NCBI RefSeq assembly: GCF_030463565.1
Contig: NC_134643.1
Location: 43,624,221 to 43,688,220 of the forward strand
Direction: 5' to 3'
DNA length: 64,000 nucleotides
From: Pelecanus crispus
Taxonomy: Eukaryota; Chordata; Aves; Pelecaniformes; Pelecanidae
Shown: positions 25,802-39,500 of the stretch, piece by piece
Numbering within the stretch: position 1 is the first letter of the stretch
Layout: each line of letters begins with the position of its first letter
Made by a program: the position numbers and the translations under genes
The notes under the pieces: generated by a model
Database searches by the model: none
What the model was told of the DNA's origin: nothing
What the model saw: the letters and a program-made list of their open reading frames with translations, nothing else

Positions 25802-26106
25802 GCGCGAAGGTGCTGCGGGGAGGGCGTCCCCGCCGTGTTTAACGTGGTGGGCTCACAGAGGGAGGGGTGGGTGCAGCGCTCCCTTGCCTTCGCCGGGCTA
25901 TGCCAGCAGCACGCGTGCGGAACGCATTTCCTCAGCCTTACCCCCCCCCCCTAAACCCCCAACACACACCGGGGAACAACAGCAAAGGGCCCCCTCTGCG
26001 CGATTTTGGTTCAAGTGCAACAAAACCCGGTGCCAACTCTCCGCAACACCCCGGTATTTAAAGGATCGCCGCTCCCTTGAACAAAGAGGGCAGCCTGACA
26101 CACAAC

Positions 26107-26145
26107 CTTTATCCCTGGCTTCTTTATCCCTGCGCTTTATCCCTG
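26107..26145 (-). repeat. Three tandem CAGGGATAAAG motifs
   Basis: CTTTATCCCTG (plus strand) occurs at 26107-26117, 26122-26132 and 26135-26145, all perfect 11-mers with 4- and 2-base spacers. They lie 50-90 bp upstream of the TATA-like element of PHLDA1. This may be a binding-site array or a small tandem duplication. Confidence 0.8.
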
Positions 26146-26319
26146 CCCTCCGCTGTGCGGAGGAGCAGCAGCTTCTACCGCATACACAAAATACACCTTT
26201 CCTCTCTGCAGCAGTTTGAGTGATGTCTACAGAGAGCGAGTGTCCGTATCACTTCACAAAGGAAACACTGGAACCGCAGTACTTGGGAATTTTAGAAGTA
26301 GACTGGGGGGGGGGGGGGA

Positions 26320-29300
26320 ACCCACCCAAACCACCAAACACCAAACTGGCAAACAGCTAGGACCATTTTTCTTGTTACTCTCTGTTGCCACACATTTGCT
26401 TATTGTTTGGATTCTCCCGAGGTTAGCTTTTGAATTCATTTATTTGAGTAGGAAAGTGACCTAAGGTTAATATTAAACTATTTATTTTAAAGTCCTTTGA
26501 TGTATTAGATGTAAATCAAAAACCCACATAACTGAATTTGGCTGACAATGCCAATGTCAGCTGAATGCTGGAAATTTCATACTATGTTTGAGAGCACTGG
26601 TTTTTTTAAACATGTATTTAACATGGCCAGAAAAAAAAACCCCTCCTCACAATACTTCTGGCAGCTAGGAAGCGGGTCATGCTTATCATAGGTCAGTGGG
26701 AACACATTAGGAAGAAAAAAAAAAAATCAGTGATAGCTTTAACGGAGTTTATCTCTGGTAACATTCTAAAACGGATTTCCTCTGATAATCTTTTCCTCTT
26801 GAAGTTCAAAGTTAATTTTGATAAATTGTTGAGAACAATTCAGGTAATAAAGGCAATTCAAATTTAGCTCTTTTACCTTTCCTGAGGTAACTGGATGACA
26901 TTCAAATTAGTAACAAAGGCAACTTGCTAGCCACAAACCGAACAAAAAAAAGAGATTGGTATCTTAAACATCCATTTATCTAAAGAACAGTCCTTTCTCC
27001 TTAGAGCTTAATATATATGCTACAAGACACAGTTCATGCTCACAACCATCTTACGCCTATTTTAACGGAGGCACATGCTGGTTTCCAAGAGACCTGAACA
27101 CCACTCACGATTGTCTCAATCTGCAGTTCATTGCCATTTGAACCTAAATTCCCCAGCGCAAATACCTGCATCTTCAGCTGCTGCTGCACATACAAGGAGC
27201 CTCACATGCGGCTTGAGCGAGGTACGAGACTCTCCTGCCTTTTCACCTGATGTGTTTTGCACCTACTTTTTCAATCCTGATTAAGCGTGTCACATGAGCA
27301 GAGACTTAATTTTGAAATTGTCAAACTAAAACACAAACTGGTTAAAACGTACTCATCTATACCAAACTATTAAAATACTGAGTTTATGTAAGGCATAGGA
27401 CATTGAACCAAACCCACAGGAGACTCATTTCTAATAAATAATTCACCTGCACAGTTTTAGTTGCTGCTCCATTGCTGTGAGTGAGTAGCCATTCGATTCC
27501 AAGTAAATGCACTAACCAGCAGTATGGGAACTAGGCTTAGACTTACGAGTCCCCCAAGTTATTCTGTAACAAGCATTCAAGAATTTCCCCACACACACAC
27601 CCCAAAACACTGCACTGTAACACTTAAGGACATTAACGCATAATCTATATATTTTAATGTGAGCTTTTTTGCTTGTTCTCAGTGCTAATAGTAATTTGTA
27701 ATTAATCAAAAGGAAAAAAGTGAGACGAAGATTTTTATCAAATATACTGGAGTAAAGTGCCTAAATTCATTCTACTCCAGCCTTCCATGGTGTAAAGTTC
27801 TCTGAAGTGTTCAATGTCAGATTTTTAAGCCCAACTCTAAACACTGATGGACATACTCTGCTAATGTAAAGACTCACAACAACAACTGTTTATTCCCAGT
27901 GAAATTCACCTAAGCGTGTGATCAGAAGTAAACATGCAAAACATCCATTTAAACTTGTACTCTGTAAGCCAACAAATATTAACAGCCATTTAAAATACAC
28001 TACATTTGACCAAAAACACCAGATCAGTCAAAACCTAGAAGACTAGGGTAAGATGAAATACTGACAGTTTCATGATAAAAAGAACAAAATATCCCAATTT
28101 AATTGTGCAGAATTTGCCAGTAAAGGATAACAAACTTCATTTTCCTAAATGGAAGTCAAAACTGAACTTCCAGAAATGTTTCTTACATTAGTATTTTGAA
28201 AAAACACATTCACCACAGTCAAGCACACTACATTATCCCACTGAGATTTTACTTTACTTTTCTTTAAATATATATTTAAAGTACTGCAGTTATATTAAAT
28301 GATCCATGTCTGCTACTTTTATTGAAGTTTCACGGAATACTACGCAGGTTCTGCATCTGTTTCTCCTGAAATATCTGATGTACAGATGCCTCCTACTGTC
28401 AAACCTGAAATACTACAACCTGAAAAAAACACTGAATTTGATCCTTCAAAGTCTCTACGTCTAAAATCTGTTTATTCCTTATTAAATTTTTCCTTTTCCA
28501 TGTTCAGAGTTGATACTGGTAACAGAAATGTTTGGTTTTTAAATACACTGGTCTCCTATATCATAAGTTCCCTAACTTAGACTCAAGTAGTTGAAATTCT
28601 GTATGTGTAACCTTAATTAAAGAGTAATTATGGTAAGAGTAATTAAAGTGTTCTTTTTAAACCCTGAGGCAAGTTGAACATTGTTTTGGGAAGCCACCGT
28701 GAAAGGCTTAAAAGCCCATAATTTTACTAGTGTCTTCCTGGTTAATGAATCTGCAGGCAGCAGCCTGACATCAACTATCAATTACTAGTTTCAAAGGGAT
28801 GCTAAACCTATCCTGAGTGACAACCCTTAAACATCATCATTTCTTCCATTATTGAGAATTCACTAAACCAGAAAAAGGGTTAAGAGGGAAACCTAAAGGA
28901 AGTATGAGCTGGTCATCGCTAGACAGAAGGAGAATGAGGAGGAAAAAAAGTAGTCAAGGGTTGAGAAATACATGACAAATAGATATGTTGCAATATGTGA
29001 TTAATTAGACAGTAAGTTCTTACTTCTAAAGTATTTTCTTGACTTTTACCATCTTCCAGTAATTTCACTGGAACATGCTGCTGCTGGAACACTGAAGCAC
29101 TGAACCTGTGATCTGGGGGAGTTTTCCTTTTACGGATTCCATCTCACAGATACCTGCACATACCTCACAGTAAACCAGACATAAATAGATGGAAGATTTA
29201 CCATAACTACCAACCACATTTCCTCAGGCCTTAGCATTCCTTGTAACCCATGGCAGTACCAAATGAAGAAACTGTGTGCAATGCACAGACTATTGGCATT

Positions 29301-32300
29301 GCAGCTGCTCCAGCCTGGCTTCTTCAAAGTCCCTTGCACTTCAGAGATAGCTGTCTTCTAAAATATTAAAAAGGCAGAGGTCTAACAGGAGGATTTAAAG
29401 AGTGATGAGACAAATCTTGTCCAACATGCCATGTAGACAAACTTCCAGCTCCTCTTGGTAGTGTCCAGAAGTAAGACTTACTATTTCCAGTAGATGGATT
29501 TATGTTCACTTTAGTAAGCATTAAAAGTCCTGACTTCAACACCCTCTTGAAAACTTGCAGGGAACCAGTGCATCTCAAATAGGAATGAGCAGTTATTAAG
29601 AAATGAAACTGAATGTGTGGTAGCAACAACTTCTCTGACCTGTACCAGTCTTGGACTGGAGGAGGCTACATCTGCACAGAATGAAGGAGGAAGCGCTGTA
29701 GAGCTGAGTCTACCTACTCCAACATCTGTGCGGCTCTAGCCCCAACCTAGCAGGCCATCAAGGCTGTTACACACAGAAATGCCTTCACTATCAGACTGTC
29801 CCCTTTGTACCAAAGAGTTTAGCATTTTGTTTCCTTAAGCCACCGAGAATGCCACAACACAATCCTCCTCCCCAGTGCAAAGCATCTGAGAAACTGCTGC
29901 ACAGACACCTTTGGAAATAGGAAATCTCTGACAGACAAGCTAATCATCCATTTTGTGTAAGTTCCCTATCAATTTCTGAATCAGCTCTACAGCAATGGGC
30001 CTAGGGACTAAGTTTAAGTACCAGCTTGAAGGCAAAGATCAACACATCTGGTTCCTGCAGTTTTCTATATGCTGCTGGTTTGGGTGGATTTTTTTTTTTT
30101 TTCTGTTATGTAAAAAGTGAAAACATGTCAAAATTACAGTATCTGCTACATAGCTTAGGAAACATCAGTCCCAAGAATCCAACTAAGGATCTGAGCTTAT
30201 GAAGCTAGTTAGCTGTAGGATACATTGCTAAGAAGTGTTGATATGCCTAGTGTTTAAATAATCCAAGGTAACATTTCTAACTGCACCTGACATCACATCA
30301 CCCTTCTCCAGAAAGTAAAACTTGAGAATGCTAATCTTAAATACGGTCTACTACTTTATTTCAGGATACTTTTTTTTTTTTTAAACTATTAACAAAGTTT
30401 AGCACTAAAGAGTTTCTTGTCTGGTAATGTAATCTACATTTGCTGAAAGTGTAGAACTACCAAGAAGCATCCCTTTCCATCAAGCGTAAGCTCTGAGCAC
30501 ACTTCCCTCTTATCCAAAGTCTGTTAATTCTGCTACCTCTTTCCTCACTAACCCTCCATTTTTGCCTAAGATAATTCTCCCTTCAATACAGCAACCAAAA
30601 CTGGACAGAAGACATCATTTACAGAGACCTTAAATTTTGGTGCAGTACTGCAACAACTGACCAAGAAATCCTATTTCAGTGACACATTTTCCTAGCCTGA
30701 ACTTGTTAACAACCAGGTAACTTATCTTCCTCAAATACTAAATGAACAGTTTCTCCACAGCTGCTATAAATCCATGAGAAGTGAAAAGAATGACTCACAA
30801 TACTTCAATCAATGTTGAAAGTTTAATGTTCCTGCTACATACTGCCTTTCAGAGTTGCTAAACAAGAGTGTCACTGATCACAGAACTACATTAAGCACCA
30901 AAACAGTTTTTATTTAACTGATGCCATAAGAACTGGCACCTCAATTTGTATGATTATGTCCTTCCTTTTGCTGCAGTCTGGGGAGCACAAGAACTGCTGA
31001 TTTAGAACTAGGCAAGTCAATCTAGAGAGAAGCTTGCCAAAAATCTGTCAGAGACAGATTCATGGCTCTGGATCTTGCAGGCTGCAGATGAGCTTTGATA
31101 TCTACCCACTCTCCTTTTCAAATATTGTATCCCCTTGTATGATATGAAGATATTAAATGAGAAAGCATTTGAAACACAAGCCAAATTTCTTAAGAAAAGT
31201 GACTTCTGAAATTCATGGGACAACTTCTAACAGTGCTTTCTCTTTAAGATAGTTGCCAGATGCTGTTAGTAAAAATGGGCTAGATCTAAGTAAGGACTTC
31301 AGATACTTCTCATGTCCAAAAGTATGAACCCCAAAGCCCCGTATTAATGACTGCTCAAGCTCATAACATACCATCAGTTTGGTCTCCACATGCCCTGAAG
31401 TTTAAACTTAAATTTAATCCTGGGAGATGTTCAGAGGAAAGACCAAATGATACCCAAACACCTGGCAGGGTCAGTGCCACAAAGGATAAGCATATTCTGT
31501 CAGGATTTATGTCATCACAAGAACGCAACCACATCTACCAAAGAGCAGGATGTTAACCTTTCATTGTTTTATATACAGCTATAGACAACAAGAGCTCCTT
31601 CTCCCAAATCCATAAATATAAGGAGATAAGAAAGATGAAGCTTGACGGGGATTCTGAAATGAAGCAGTGTGGTATTTAAGCCTTCAAGGAATTTAAAAAA
31701 AAAAAATCAGTTTAGTCAGAGCACACTAGACCTTCTTCCTCTTGGGGGGCTGAGGATTCAGAAGGGCACTTGGGATAAGCCTCATTCTGTCTTAGCTTCC
31801 AAGCAAGCAACACACTAGAGAGACTCTTCCACCAGCCACATCCTCATGTGGCTGTTGCCTCCTGCTTGCCCTGCTCTTTTCAAACCTTTAACACTTTATG
31901 GCTAAGTTAGCATATCAGTGGCAGGAATGAAAAAAAAAAAAAAAAAGAGTAGCTACTGCAGAAATAGATCCATGGCTAGGTTGGACATTTCTTTCCAACC
32001 CTAGGAGGACCTTCCCGTCCCTCAAAAAGTTATCTGGGTGCTTGCTTAGAAGATCAGAACTTCTATAGTTATGTGAAGGACAAGACTGCACAGAGTACAG
32101 TGGCATCTTACTGACTGGGAAAACTCAAATGGAAGACATCAGTGCATAGTCTCTTCAAGCTGAGTTGCATTCAAATCCACACCTCAAGAGCACCTCCACT
32201 GCTAGGCTAGAGGCAAGGTTAGTATGAGAAAGATCTTCTAGCCCATATGTTTCAACTGACAATGAACATCCAATATGGACAAAGTATGAACCAGAACGTG

Positions 32301-32470
32301 CAAACATAAGCGTAGTGAACAGAACATTAGGTGAGGAGAGAGGAATTCCTTGGAGTTTGTTTCCTTCTCTGTAGATGCTTGATACAGTGAGTATAAACTA
32401 GAATACAGCTAAGTGTTCTAGCACTCCCTTAGGCTGCAGAGCAGATTTTGTTCAGGACAACCTAGCTTTG
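26320..32470. other. Intergenic DNA between NAP1L1 and PHLDA1
   Basis: This AT-rich stretch has no supported coding gene, transposon or RNA gene. Minus-strand AATAAA motifs near 30909, 30355, 28468, 28315 and 27888 could serve as distal polyadenylation signals for NAP1L1, but none is demonstrably used. Confidence 0.55.
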
Positions 32471-32474
32471 TCTA

Positions 32475-32651
32475 CACAGACTGGAAATCCAAGGCATCTT
32501 TCTTGGCCCCAGATTTCATACTAATAACCAATGCCGTAGAGTCAGGCACAGCAATACCGAAGTCCTTTATCAGATCTAGCCCCACGTCTTCTCCAAAATG
32601 GCAGCGTTGACCAATCACTGAAACTTCTAGCCCAGATTCAGAAGTATCACA
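32475..32651 (-). other. Candidate alternative terminal exon of NAP1L1
   Basis: A good acceptor (TACTTTCCATTTGCAG) ends at 32652. From 32651 the minus strand is open for 59 codons (starting CDTSESGLEV, ending KKDALDFQSV) to TAG at 32474-32472. The frame is phase 0, the same phase in which NAP1L1 coding exon 13 ends, so direct splicing would keep the frame and replace KDQNPAECKQQ. I do not recognise the encoded sequence. It could equally be a 3'-UTR exon or chance. Confidence 0.35.
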
Positions 32652-32824
32652 CTGCAAATGGAAAGTATGGATCAAACTTTCCAAACTACTGTTTTTAAAA
32701 TGCTATATAATTTACTTTTCAGTAACTCAGCTTCTGTTTCTAGTAAGAAATGAACTGCAGCATGAAAGATATGCCTTACCAGTTTATACATGCAGATACA
32801 CACATCATAATAAAACAAGACTAG

Positions 32825-33515
32825 CTTCTGAAAATACTAGGTTTTATTCACACCCCAGTGGTAAACAATAACCTTAATATGATTACTAGGTTTCTTTTGA
32901 AGATCACTATGTCACATAAAATACAAAACCCATAGCATAAACAAGCTGACAGTTATGAATGTTTAATGTGGTCTCATTGGAAATTAAACAAGTTATACTA
33001 AGTCTTCTCAAGTAGTCAAATTCAAAATGCATCATCATCTCCTAGTTAGTACAAGTCACTGCCATTTCTATAACAAAGTAATGAAGGCACAGCTAGTGCA
33101 AGCAGACTTAAACCCGTTCAGACTACTGGGCTGAAAAATACTTTGGTTGGTTCTTCAGGAGAGAGTTTTCTCTAAACAAATATTGGTCTCAGTTAACAGT
33201 TCTGGTAAGCTTTACAGCTGCAGTCTAATAGCTACATGACAAAGACTTCACAAGAACCAAACTATGCAGCAATGAATTAACATTCATGCTTTAGGGGATT
33301 TACTGCATTCTACATATTGGCAGAAAATTATACTGTTAAAATGCTAGGTAGATTGAACCTACATTTTAAACTGGTTCTCATGTGTTTGATTTCTTTTTTT
33401 TAACAAATCGGTTACTTAATTCTACCAAGATACAAAACATAAGGCTGTAAGTAACTAATAGTTGTGTTTAGGCTATTACAGTGCAGGTAATCCTCAAGGC
33501 CACATACACACTGCT
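32825..33515 (-). other. NAP1L1: NAP1L1 3' UTR (proximal form)
   Basis: This is the sequence from the TGA stop to about 20 nt past the AATAAA at 32843-32848. It is AT-rich and continuous with the last coding exon. No clear donor follows the stop, so an unspliced terminal exon is the simplest reading. Confidence 0.55.
32843..32848 (-). terminator. NAP1L1: NAP1L1 polyadenylation signal AATAAA
   Basis: This is the first AATAAA on the minus strand after the NAP1L1 stop. It would give a 3' UTR of roughly 690 nt, ending near 32825. The cleavage site itself is inferred, and distal sites are possible. Confidence 0.55.
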
Positions 33516-33551
33516 TCACTGCTGCTTGCATTCTGCTGGGTTTTGATCCTT
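33516..33551 (-). CDS. NAP1L1: NAP1L1 coding exon 14
   Basis: The acceptor CTCAACAG is followed by codons for KDQNPAECKQQ (residues 383-393) and TGA. It encodes the C-terminal tail with the cysteine four residues from the end that is described as prenylated in mammals. Confidence 0.96.
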   Translation of the reverse strand, partial: KDQNPAECKQQ

Positions 33552-36500
33552 CTGTTGAGAAAAAAGGAAATGTCAGTTTACAGATATCAGTGTTTTAAAA
33601 GAACTACTAGTAGTGCTAAGCATACTTTCTCAAGTTCCAGTATTCACATTCTTCTTTCACCTTTTCCCTTAAAACTAATTGCCTAGTATTAGCAATACTG
33701 CTGCCTTTGGATGTGGCAACATCCGCGATGCATTTATTTTGGCTTTGTTAGTGCATAGGTAGGTATATGATCGAGAACAAGAATCTGTTCAGAACTAAGC
33801 GTGGTGGGATACTCTGAAAGACACTAAACTGGAAAAAGGAGGAGAGCTATGCATAGTAACAACCTGGCTCAGAAGCAGCATCCAGGCCTTCTACACAGTT
33901 TGAGGCAAAAGAAACTTCCTGTGGTTAGTAACAAGGGCACAGCCTTACTCCAGAAGCCACTGTAGAGCAGTGCAATGAAACCCCAAATCATGGTATGTTC
34001 TTAACACTCTGGAAGCAGCTTTTGCAATAAATTCCAGTTGTTAGAAAATCCTAAACGTGGAGAATTTCTGCTATTATACTGAAACAGACAACCAACAATC
34101 TCTCACAGTAAAATTGGAATTTAAGGAAAAACCTTTTTGGGGGCACAGTTCAGTTGCAAATTTTACTCGACTACCTTGGTCTGGATAGCTATTCTAGGAC
34201 CACAGTGCTTTAATAATCAGCTGGCTTTCAGCCTGTGATCAGCTTACAATTATTTATCCTTGTGTCAATACACTATAGTACTGCTACTGTCTCTAGCCCT
34301 TTGGCAGTCCTCTCTGAAACGGAGCATACAGTCTTGCCCTTTCTCAGTTCTGTTTAGCCTAGAAAAGCTATCTGAAATGGTGGAAATAAGAAGCCCACCT
34401 TGCAGCTGTTTCATTTTGACTCTAAAACTTGCTTGAATAGGAAGCAATTTGAATACACTATAGCTAATGAAACATCACCAACAGGTTGTACATTTTGATT
34501 AATAGTTCAATACCCTACATCTTTCTAGGTACAATGCTCAGATTATGTAATTCTTTCAATCGTACTTTGAATGTAGCTCAAACCATTCCTACTGAAAAAT
34601 ATGCTGCCTCCGCATTTGAAATTGCAAGCACATTTTGTAGCAGACATTTTTAGTTCACAGACTTCAATTTCACAACTGCAACTTTCACCTACCACCATCA
34701 GATGCTTTCAAATGTACCTTTCCCTCAGCCAGGAAAAACTATAACTGAGTGGCTCACAACCACTGTTACAGGAAACTGAGCCTTGACTAGTAATTTGCCC
34801 TTCCCACAGAATAAGAAAGCTGCAAGTTGCTCTTTGCTGTTCGCATTTTAGTACCTGGCTGTAGACACATTCCCAAACCTTGACTTTTGCTACCTCAAGC
34901 AATAAAAGACTTGCTATTATCCACCCTGAAAAAGCCTCAGTTTTGCACTGATGGGAAAATATGTGCCAGAGTCAGCTTGTGACAAGTTCCCAAAAACTGA
35001 ACCTGGATTACTCAGTTCTCTGCATATTCTTACAACCATTACAGAACACTTTCATCGTTAGCAGCAACTTGCTGCAAGACAAGTTTATAGAAAACCAAGC
35101 CTGACTGATTTCAGTGCTCAAAGCCAAAAGTTACTTTTACAAAATGATTCTTGGAGAAAGAACTTTAAAAAGGTTGCTCTACCAATATTAGTCTGTCAGA
35201 ACTGGGATTGAAACAGCCTCTACCAAAACATACTCACCATAGGAACTATTGATTAAATACTTAAACTAAAAATCAAGATTCAAACCTACATGAAATTTTA
35301 AGTGTGCATATGTATACACAAACTTCAAACATTCTTAATTCCTTACTTTTGGGTCATAATCAGGATCATTTTCTTCATCTGCTTCTTCTTCCCCCTCCTG
35401 AAAGAAAACACTTGTTTATATTTCTCTAGGTTATCCACATTCAGCTTCTTCAGCCATTTTCAAGAAAATTAAGATTAAATCCTACTCTTAAATACATTAA
35501 TTACCACTTTGAGTTTTGCATATTGTATTAAGTTTGCCCTCCATAAAGCACATAATCTTTTGGCATCAGTTGCAACTTAATTTATAAGACACCTTAGGGT
35601 TGCCTTTGGTTTGTTTTTGTTGTTTTGTTGGGTTTTTTTTTTTAAATTTAGCCTAGATCCACAAAACTCTGTGTTGTATCTTCCATTTATGAGTAATACT
35701 TAAACTTAGTGTCCAGAGCATTCAAAAATTGAAGGAACTCTTATCCCAGATAAACTACAAAATGGAAACCATTTAAATCAAGGCCATCTGTCAACTTACC
35801 TCATCATCTGCCTCTTCACCTTCTTCATCATACTAGGAAAGAAAATAAATGGTTTTGATAGTGTCATAAATGCAGCTATTTATGGCTCAAGTACAGCCAG
35901 ATAACTCAAGTAGATGCCAGAGACCACACTGTATTGTGCTCTAAGAGAACTTCCTATATGTGACAGATTTTTAAATGCTTTATGCATCAGCATGAACAAC
36001 ATTCAATCTCTGAAGATATGCTCTGGCAGAGAAAACTGTCTAACTTAAGTTCCTTGCGTGCAACACTGGAAGAGCTTATTAGACTGTGACAACACTTCTG
36101 GCCAGTAGGGTGTCTCAAAGCCTAAGGCAATCTATACATTCAGTCACTTCCCACTTCCACCTCCCCCAGTCAAGGCTTTGGACTAAGGGCTACCGTTTCA
36201 CATTCTAAAAATTAATTTTAAGGCTGGACTTACCTTAGCCAAATCAAACTGCCAAACTGTCCTTGTTTGTGTGGAGGCAGGGGAGAGAAAATATTTTACC
36301 CATATAAAGTTCTGGGGTTTTGCGGTTTGCTTTTCAAGCTTTGCTGCTTTAAAGCACTTAATTCAAGCTTTTGCAGAGTTTGCTTTGAATACCTTGGCAT
36401 GCTTTGAATGTGCTTATCTATCATTTTTTAAGAAGTGTGCCCTCCTGAAAAGATCAGGCTTGAATCTCAAGGCACTTGGTAGCCCAGTATCACTGTAAGC

Positions 36501-39500
36501 ACAAAGAACAGGCTGAGCAGCTAGATAAACAGGCTAATGTTCTCTGGCAGCTCATTATAGTTCTACTGACATATTGGGTCCACCACCCTAGGAATGCCTT
36601 ATACACAAAATTCACCTCAGACATCCTCTAAATGTTCAGCTTCTACCACTACTTTTGCCACAAAACTCTGAAGTCACTACCTCAAAGATGAACTACCTTC
36701 GTGCTGCTCTTTACTGAACACTCTAGGAAGCTCAGCTGAAACTAATGTTGATGCATCCCATTCTAAGGATACCAACATTATAAAAGTCAGAAATTACCTG
36801 AAGTCTTTAAGCAACATTATTTTCAAAGTTTTTAGCGTTTTGAAAGATTATACTTACATCATCATCATCATCTTCAATAGCTTCTCCTGTGAAGTACAAT
36901 ACTGATCGAGGGACAATACGTTCACGCAAGAAATGACCTATTTCGAAGTCTGCAGCAAGGATTGCCTCAGCATCATCATCCTGCATAAAACATCATTATT
37001 TCCTCAGTTATAAGCTGATAACTACTTTTTACACAAAAACACAAGTTGCATAGTTTCTGATGCAGTCAGGTTTACACAAATCCCATGCGCTGACTTCTTT
37101 TGGTTCAGGACTTGCTTTATAGAATTGAAATCATGGAGTCAAGTTTTACACTTTAAACAGCCTACATGCATTATGCAGTGCAGGGTTGCTTCTTCACTAA
37201 GCTTAATCATACAAAATTCAGGAGTTTAAGTTTTCTTCTTCCCCCACCCCCAACTTGCTTTTGTTCAAGTAGAAAAATTGTTTAATACCTCCCATAGACT
37301 TTCAGTTCGTATGCACAATACCCTTAAGAACTAACACTAGCCAGGTGAGCCTATCTAATGAAACATTTTACAAACTACTTCTGATTTCTACAGTCCATCA
37401 CCTCCATGATTCCCATCAAGCAAGCCATTGTGAAGTACCTGAGCACCTAAAAATGCCCTCCAATCCAATCCCAGGTTTTCACACCAAGTGTTTTGCTGTC
37501 TCCTATCTGAGAAATCATCTTCAATTCAAAAAGCTTGATTTTTTTTTTTTTTTACATTATGAACATACAGCTTTTGGTGTCGATGCCAACTGGAGTTCTA
37601 ACAGCATGCTTCTAGAGGCTTTAATCAGATTCCTCACTCAAGCTGCATGATGTATTCAGCACTGTCAAGCATTTTTGGTAGTTTTCCTCCTTACAAAAAC
37701 ATGTCTTATTGCCACAGAGTTTTCTACTAGTGAGCACACAGAAGAGTGGGCTCCTGCAGTTTTCTATTCTTGTTTTATTACTTTCTCCAAGAGTTAACAG
37801 CCTGGGAATTTTTTAACAGCATAAAACACAAACCAGATACATGCAGCCATTAGAGAATATCATCCAAACAATGCCCGAAGGGAAAGACTTACACCACCCA
37901 TTAGACCAAATGCTAATAACAAAGATCACTACATTTGTACAACTGTTAACAATTCACAAGGTAGCTTTCAGGAAGGATTAGCTGTTAAGGTTTACTAAAC
38001 TGAATTCTACCATCCAACTCAACAAATACTCCTTCTAATAAAGAAAACTCAGAATACATACTATTCATCATAAGTATTCTCAGTTAAATACAGAAACAGT
38101 TAAAGCTGAAGCTGTAACAAATTCCCAAATAATTTCAAACAAACACTTTGTATATAAAAGCATGAATTCTTCTACTGGTGTTTCCCCTCCACCCCCTTAT
38201 TTTAAATAAGCCAACTTACCAGGTCTCCACTTTCAGGAACTGTAAAAAAAAAAAAAAGAGAACAAACAAATGAATAAAGTACATACTACATTTAAAGTTA
38301 ATGCAGATAAACAAACATTCAGTTTACCTTCAGGAGGACTAAAGAAGTTGAAGAAAGAGTCATTGGAAACAGTTTTTGTCACTGTTCTAACTGTTCCACG
38401 CCCCTTATGTTTCTGCTTCTTCTTAATGGTTTTCAAAGTAACATTCTTTCCTTTTTTCCAGTCTATTTGGCAACTGGAAAGAAAAAGAAAGAAAAACAGA
38501 TGCAGCTTAATACCATTCCCCTTGTTACAGGTACCTACTGAGACTATCACAACTGCAAGGGATACAGTGAATATAAAATATTAAGGTAGTATTTATTCAG
38601 TGCCATCTTTTCATTACTTTTGTTCTCAAAAATATAAACTAACAGGTTCGTTTTAGGATTGAAGTTTTTTCATCCAAAAGTTTTTCCTTCCCCACTCAAT
38701 CTCTGAAGTACTAATTTTCATCTGCTACTTAGTTCTACCTAGTTTCCTATCAAAGAATGGTGTCACATCATTTTTGGTACTACCTATCCATTATAAAGTC
38801 ATGTCATATTCAGTCATGCTAGTAATATGCCAAGGTTTACCAGACCTATCATTGTAATCAATAAGCCCTTAAAATAATGCATCAAGCAGGTGTGTAGGTT
38901 TTGGTTGGTTTTTAGTTGTTTGTGGGTTTTTTGCATTTTGGGTTTGTGTTGGGGGGGAAGGTTGTTGTTTGTTTGGGGTTTTCTTGTTGTTTTTGTGGTT
39001 TTAAATTCTATCCTGCTAAATCATGCCCACAGGCTTGTCTGACAGTCACACAGAATTGTGGGGACATGTAAATGAAGTCACATCAAAAAGACCATCTGCA
39101 TGTGCAGAAGTTTCTGATTAGATTATTTTAAAGACTCAAAGGAAGGAGCTGAGTTGTTTTGGGATAAGAGGCTGTCTTAGTTAAAACACAAGACAAGGAC
39201 TACGAATAAATCATTTTCACGGGAGCAGAGTGTCATCGTACAGCAACCTCTACCAGCATTTATGGTTTTCAAAAACAGTCCAAACTGAGGAAGACAAAAC
39301 TGTTTCAAGTTTGCTACTCAAGCACTTAAGACTACATCTTACAGGACATTTACAGAAGTATGCTACATTAAGTGACAGGAAAATGAAGTGGTAAATAAAA
39401 GTCAGTATCAGTAAATGCAGAGTAATATATGGGTAAAACCAACCCTGACTATGCCATGATAGGCTCTAAATTAGTTATTATCACTCAGAAGATCAGTCAG

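Larger units (their letters stand above)
24900..26220 (-). promoter_or_regulatory. PHLDA1: PHLDA1 CpG island and promoter region
   Basis: The coding exon and about 850 bp upstream are GC- and CpG-rich. On the minus strand a TATA-like CCTTTAAATACC lies at about 26050-26061, upstream of all candidate start codons. Three copies of CAGGGATAAAG lie at 26107-26145. A G14 run (plus strand) is at 26305-26318. The transcription start was not located precisely; the TATA-like motif suggests a start near 26.02 kb. Confidence 0.6.

Noticed and set aside
24921-26219. 432-codon plus-strand open frame antisense to PHLDA1
   Set aside because: It mirrors the conserved PHLDA1 coding exon and GC-rich promoter, where stops are rare on both strands. 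Its protein is low-complexity and unrecognisable.
33026-33035. C-box-like TGATGATG on the minus strand, possible snoRNA
   Set aside because: No D box lies at a suitable distance and no terminal stem is visible. It also lies in the NAP1L1 3' UTR.
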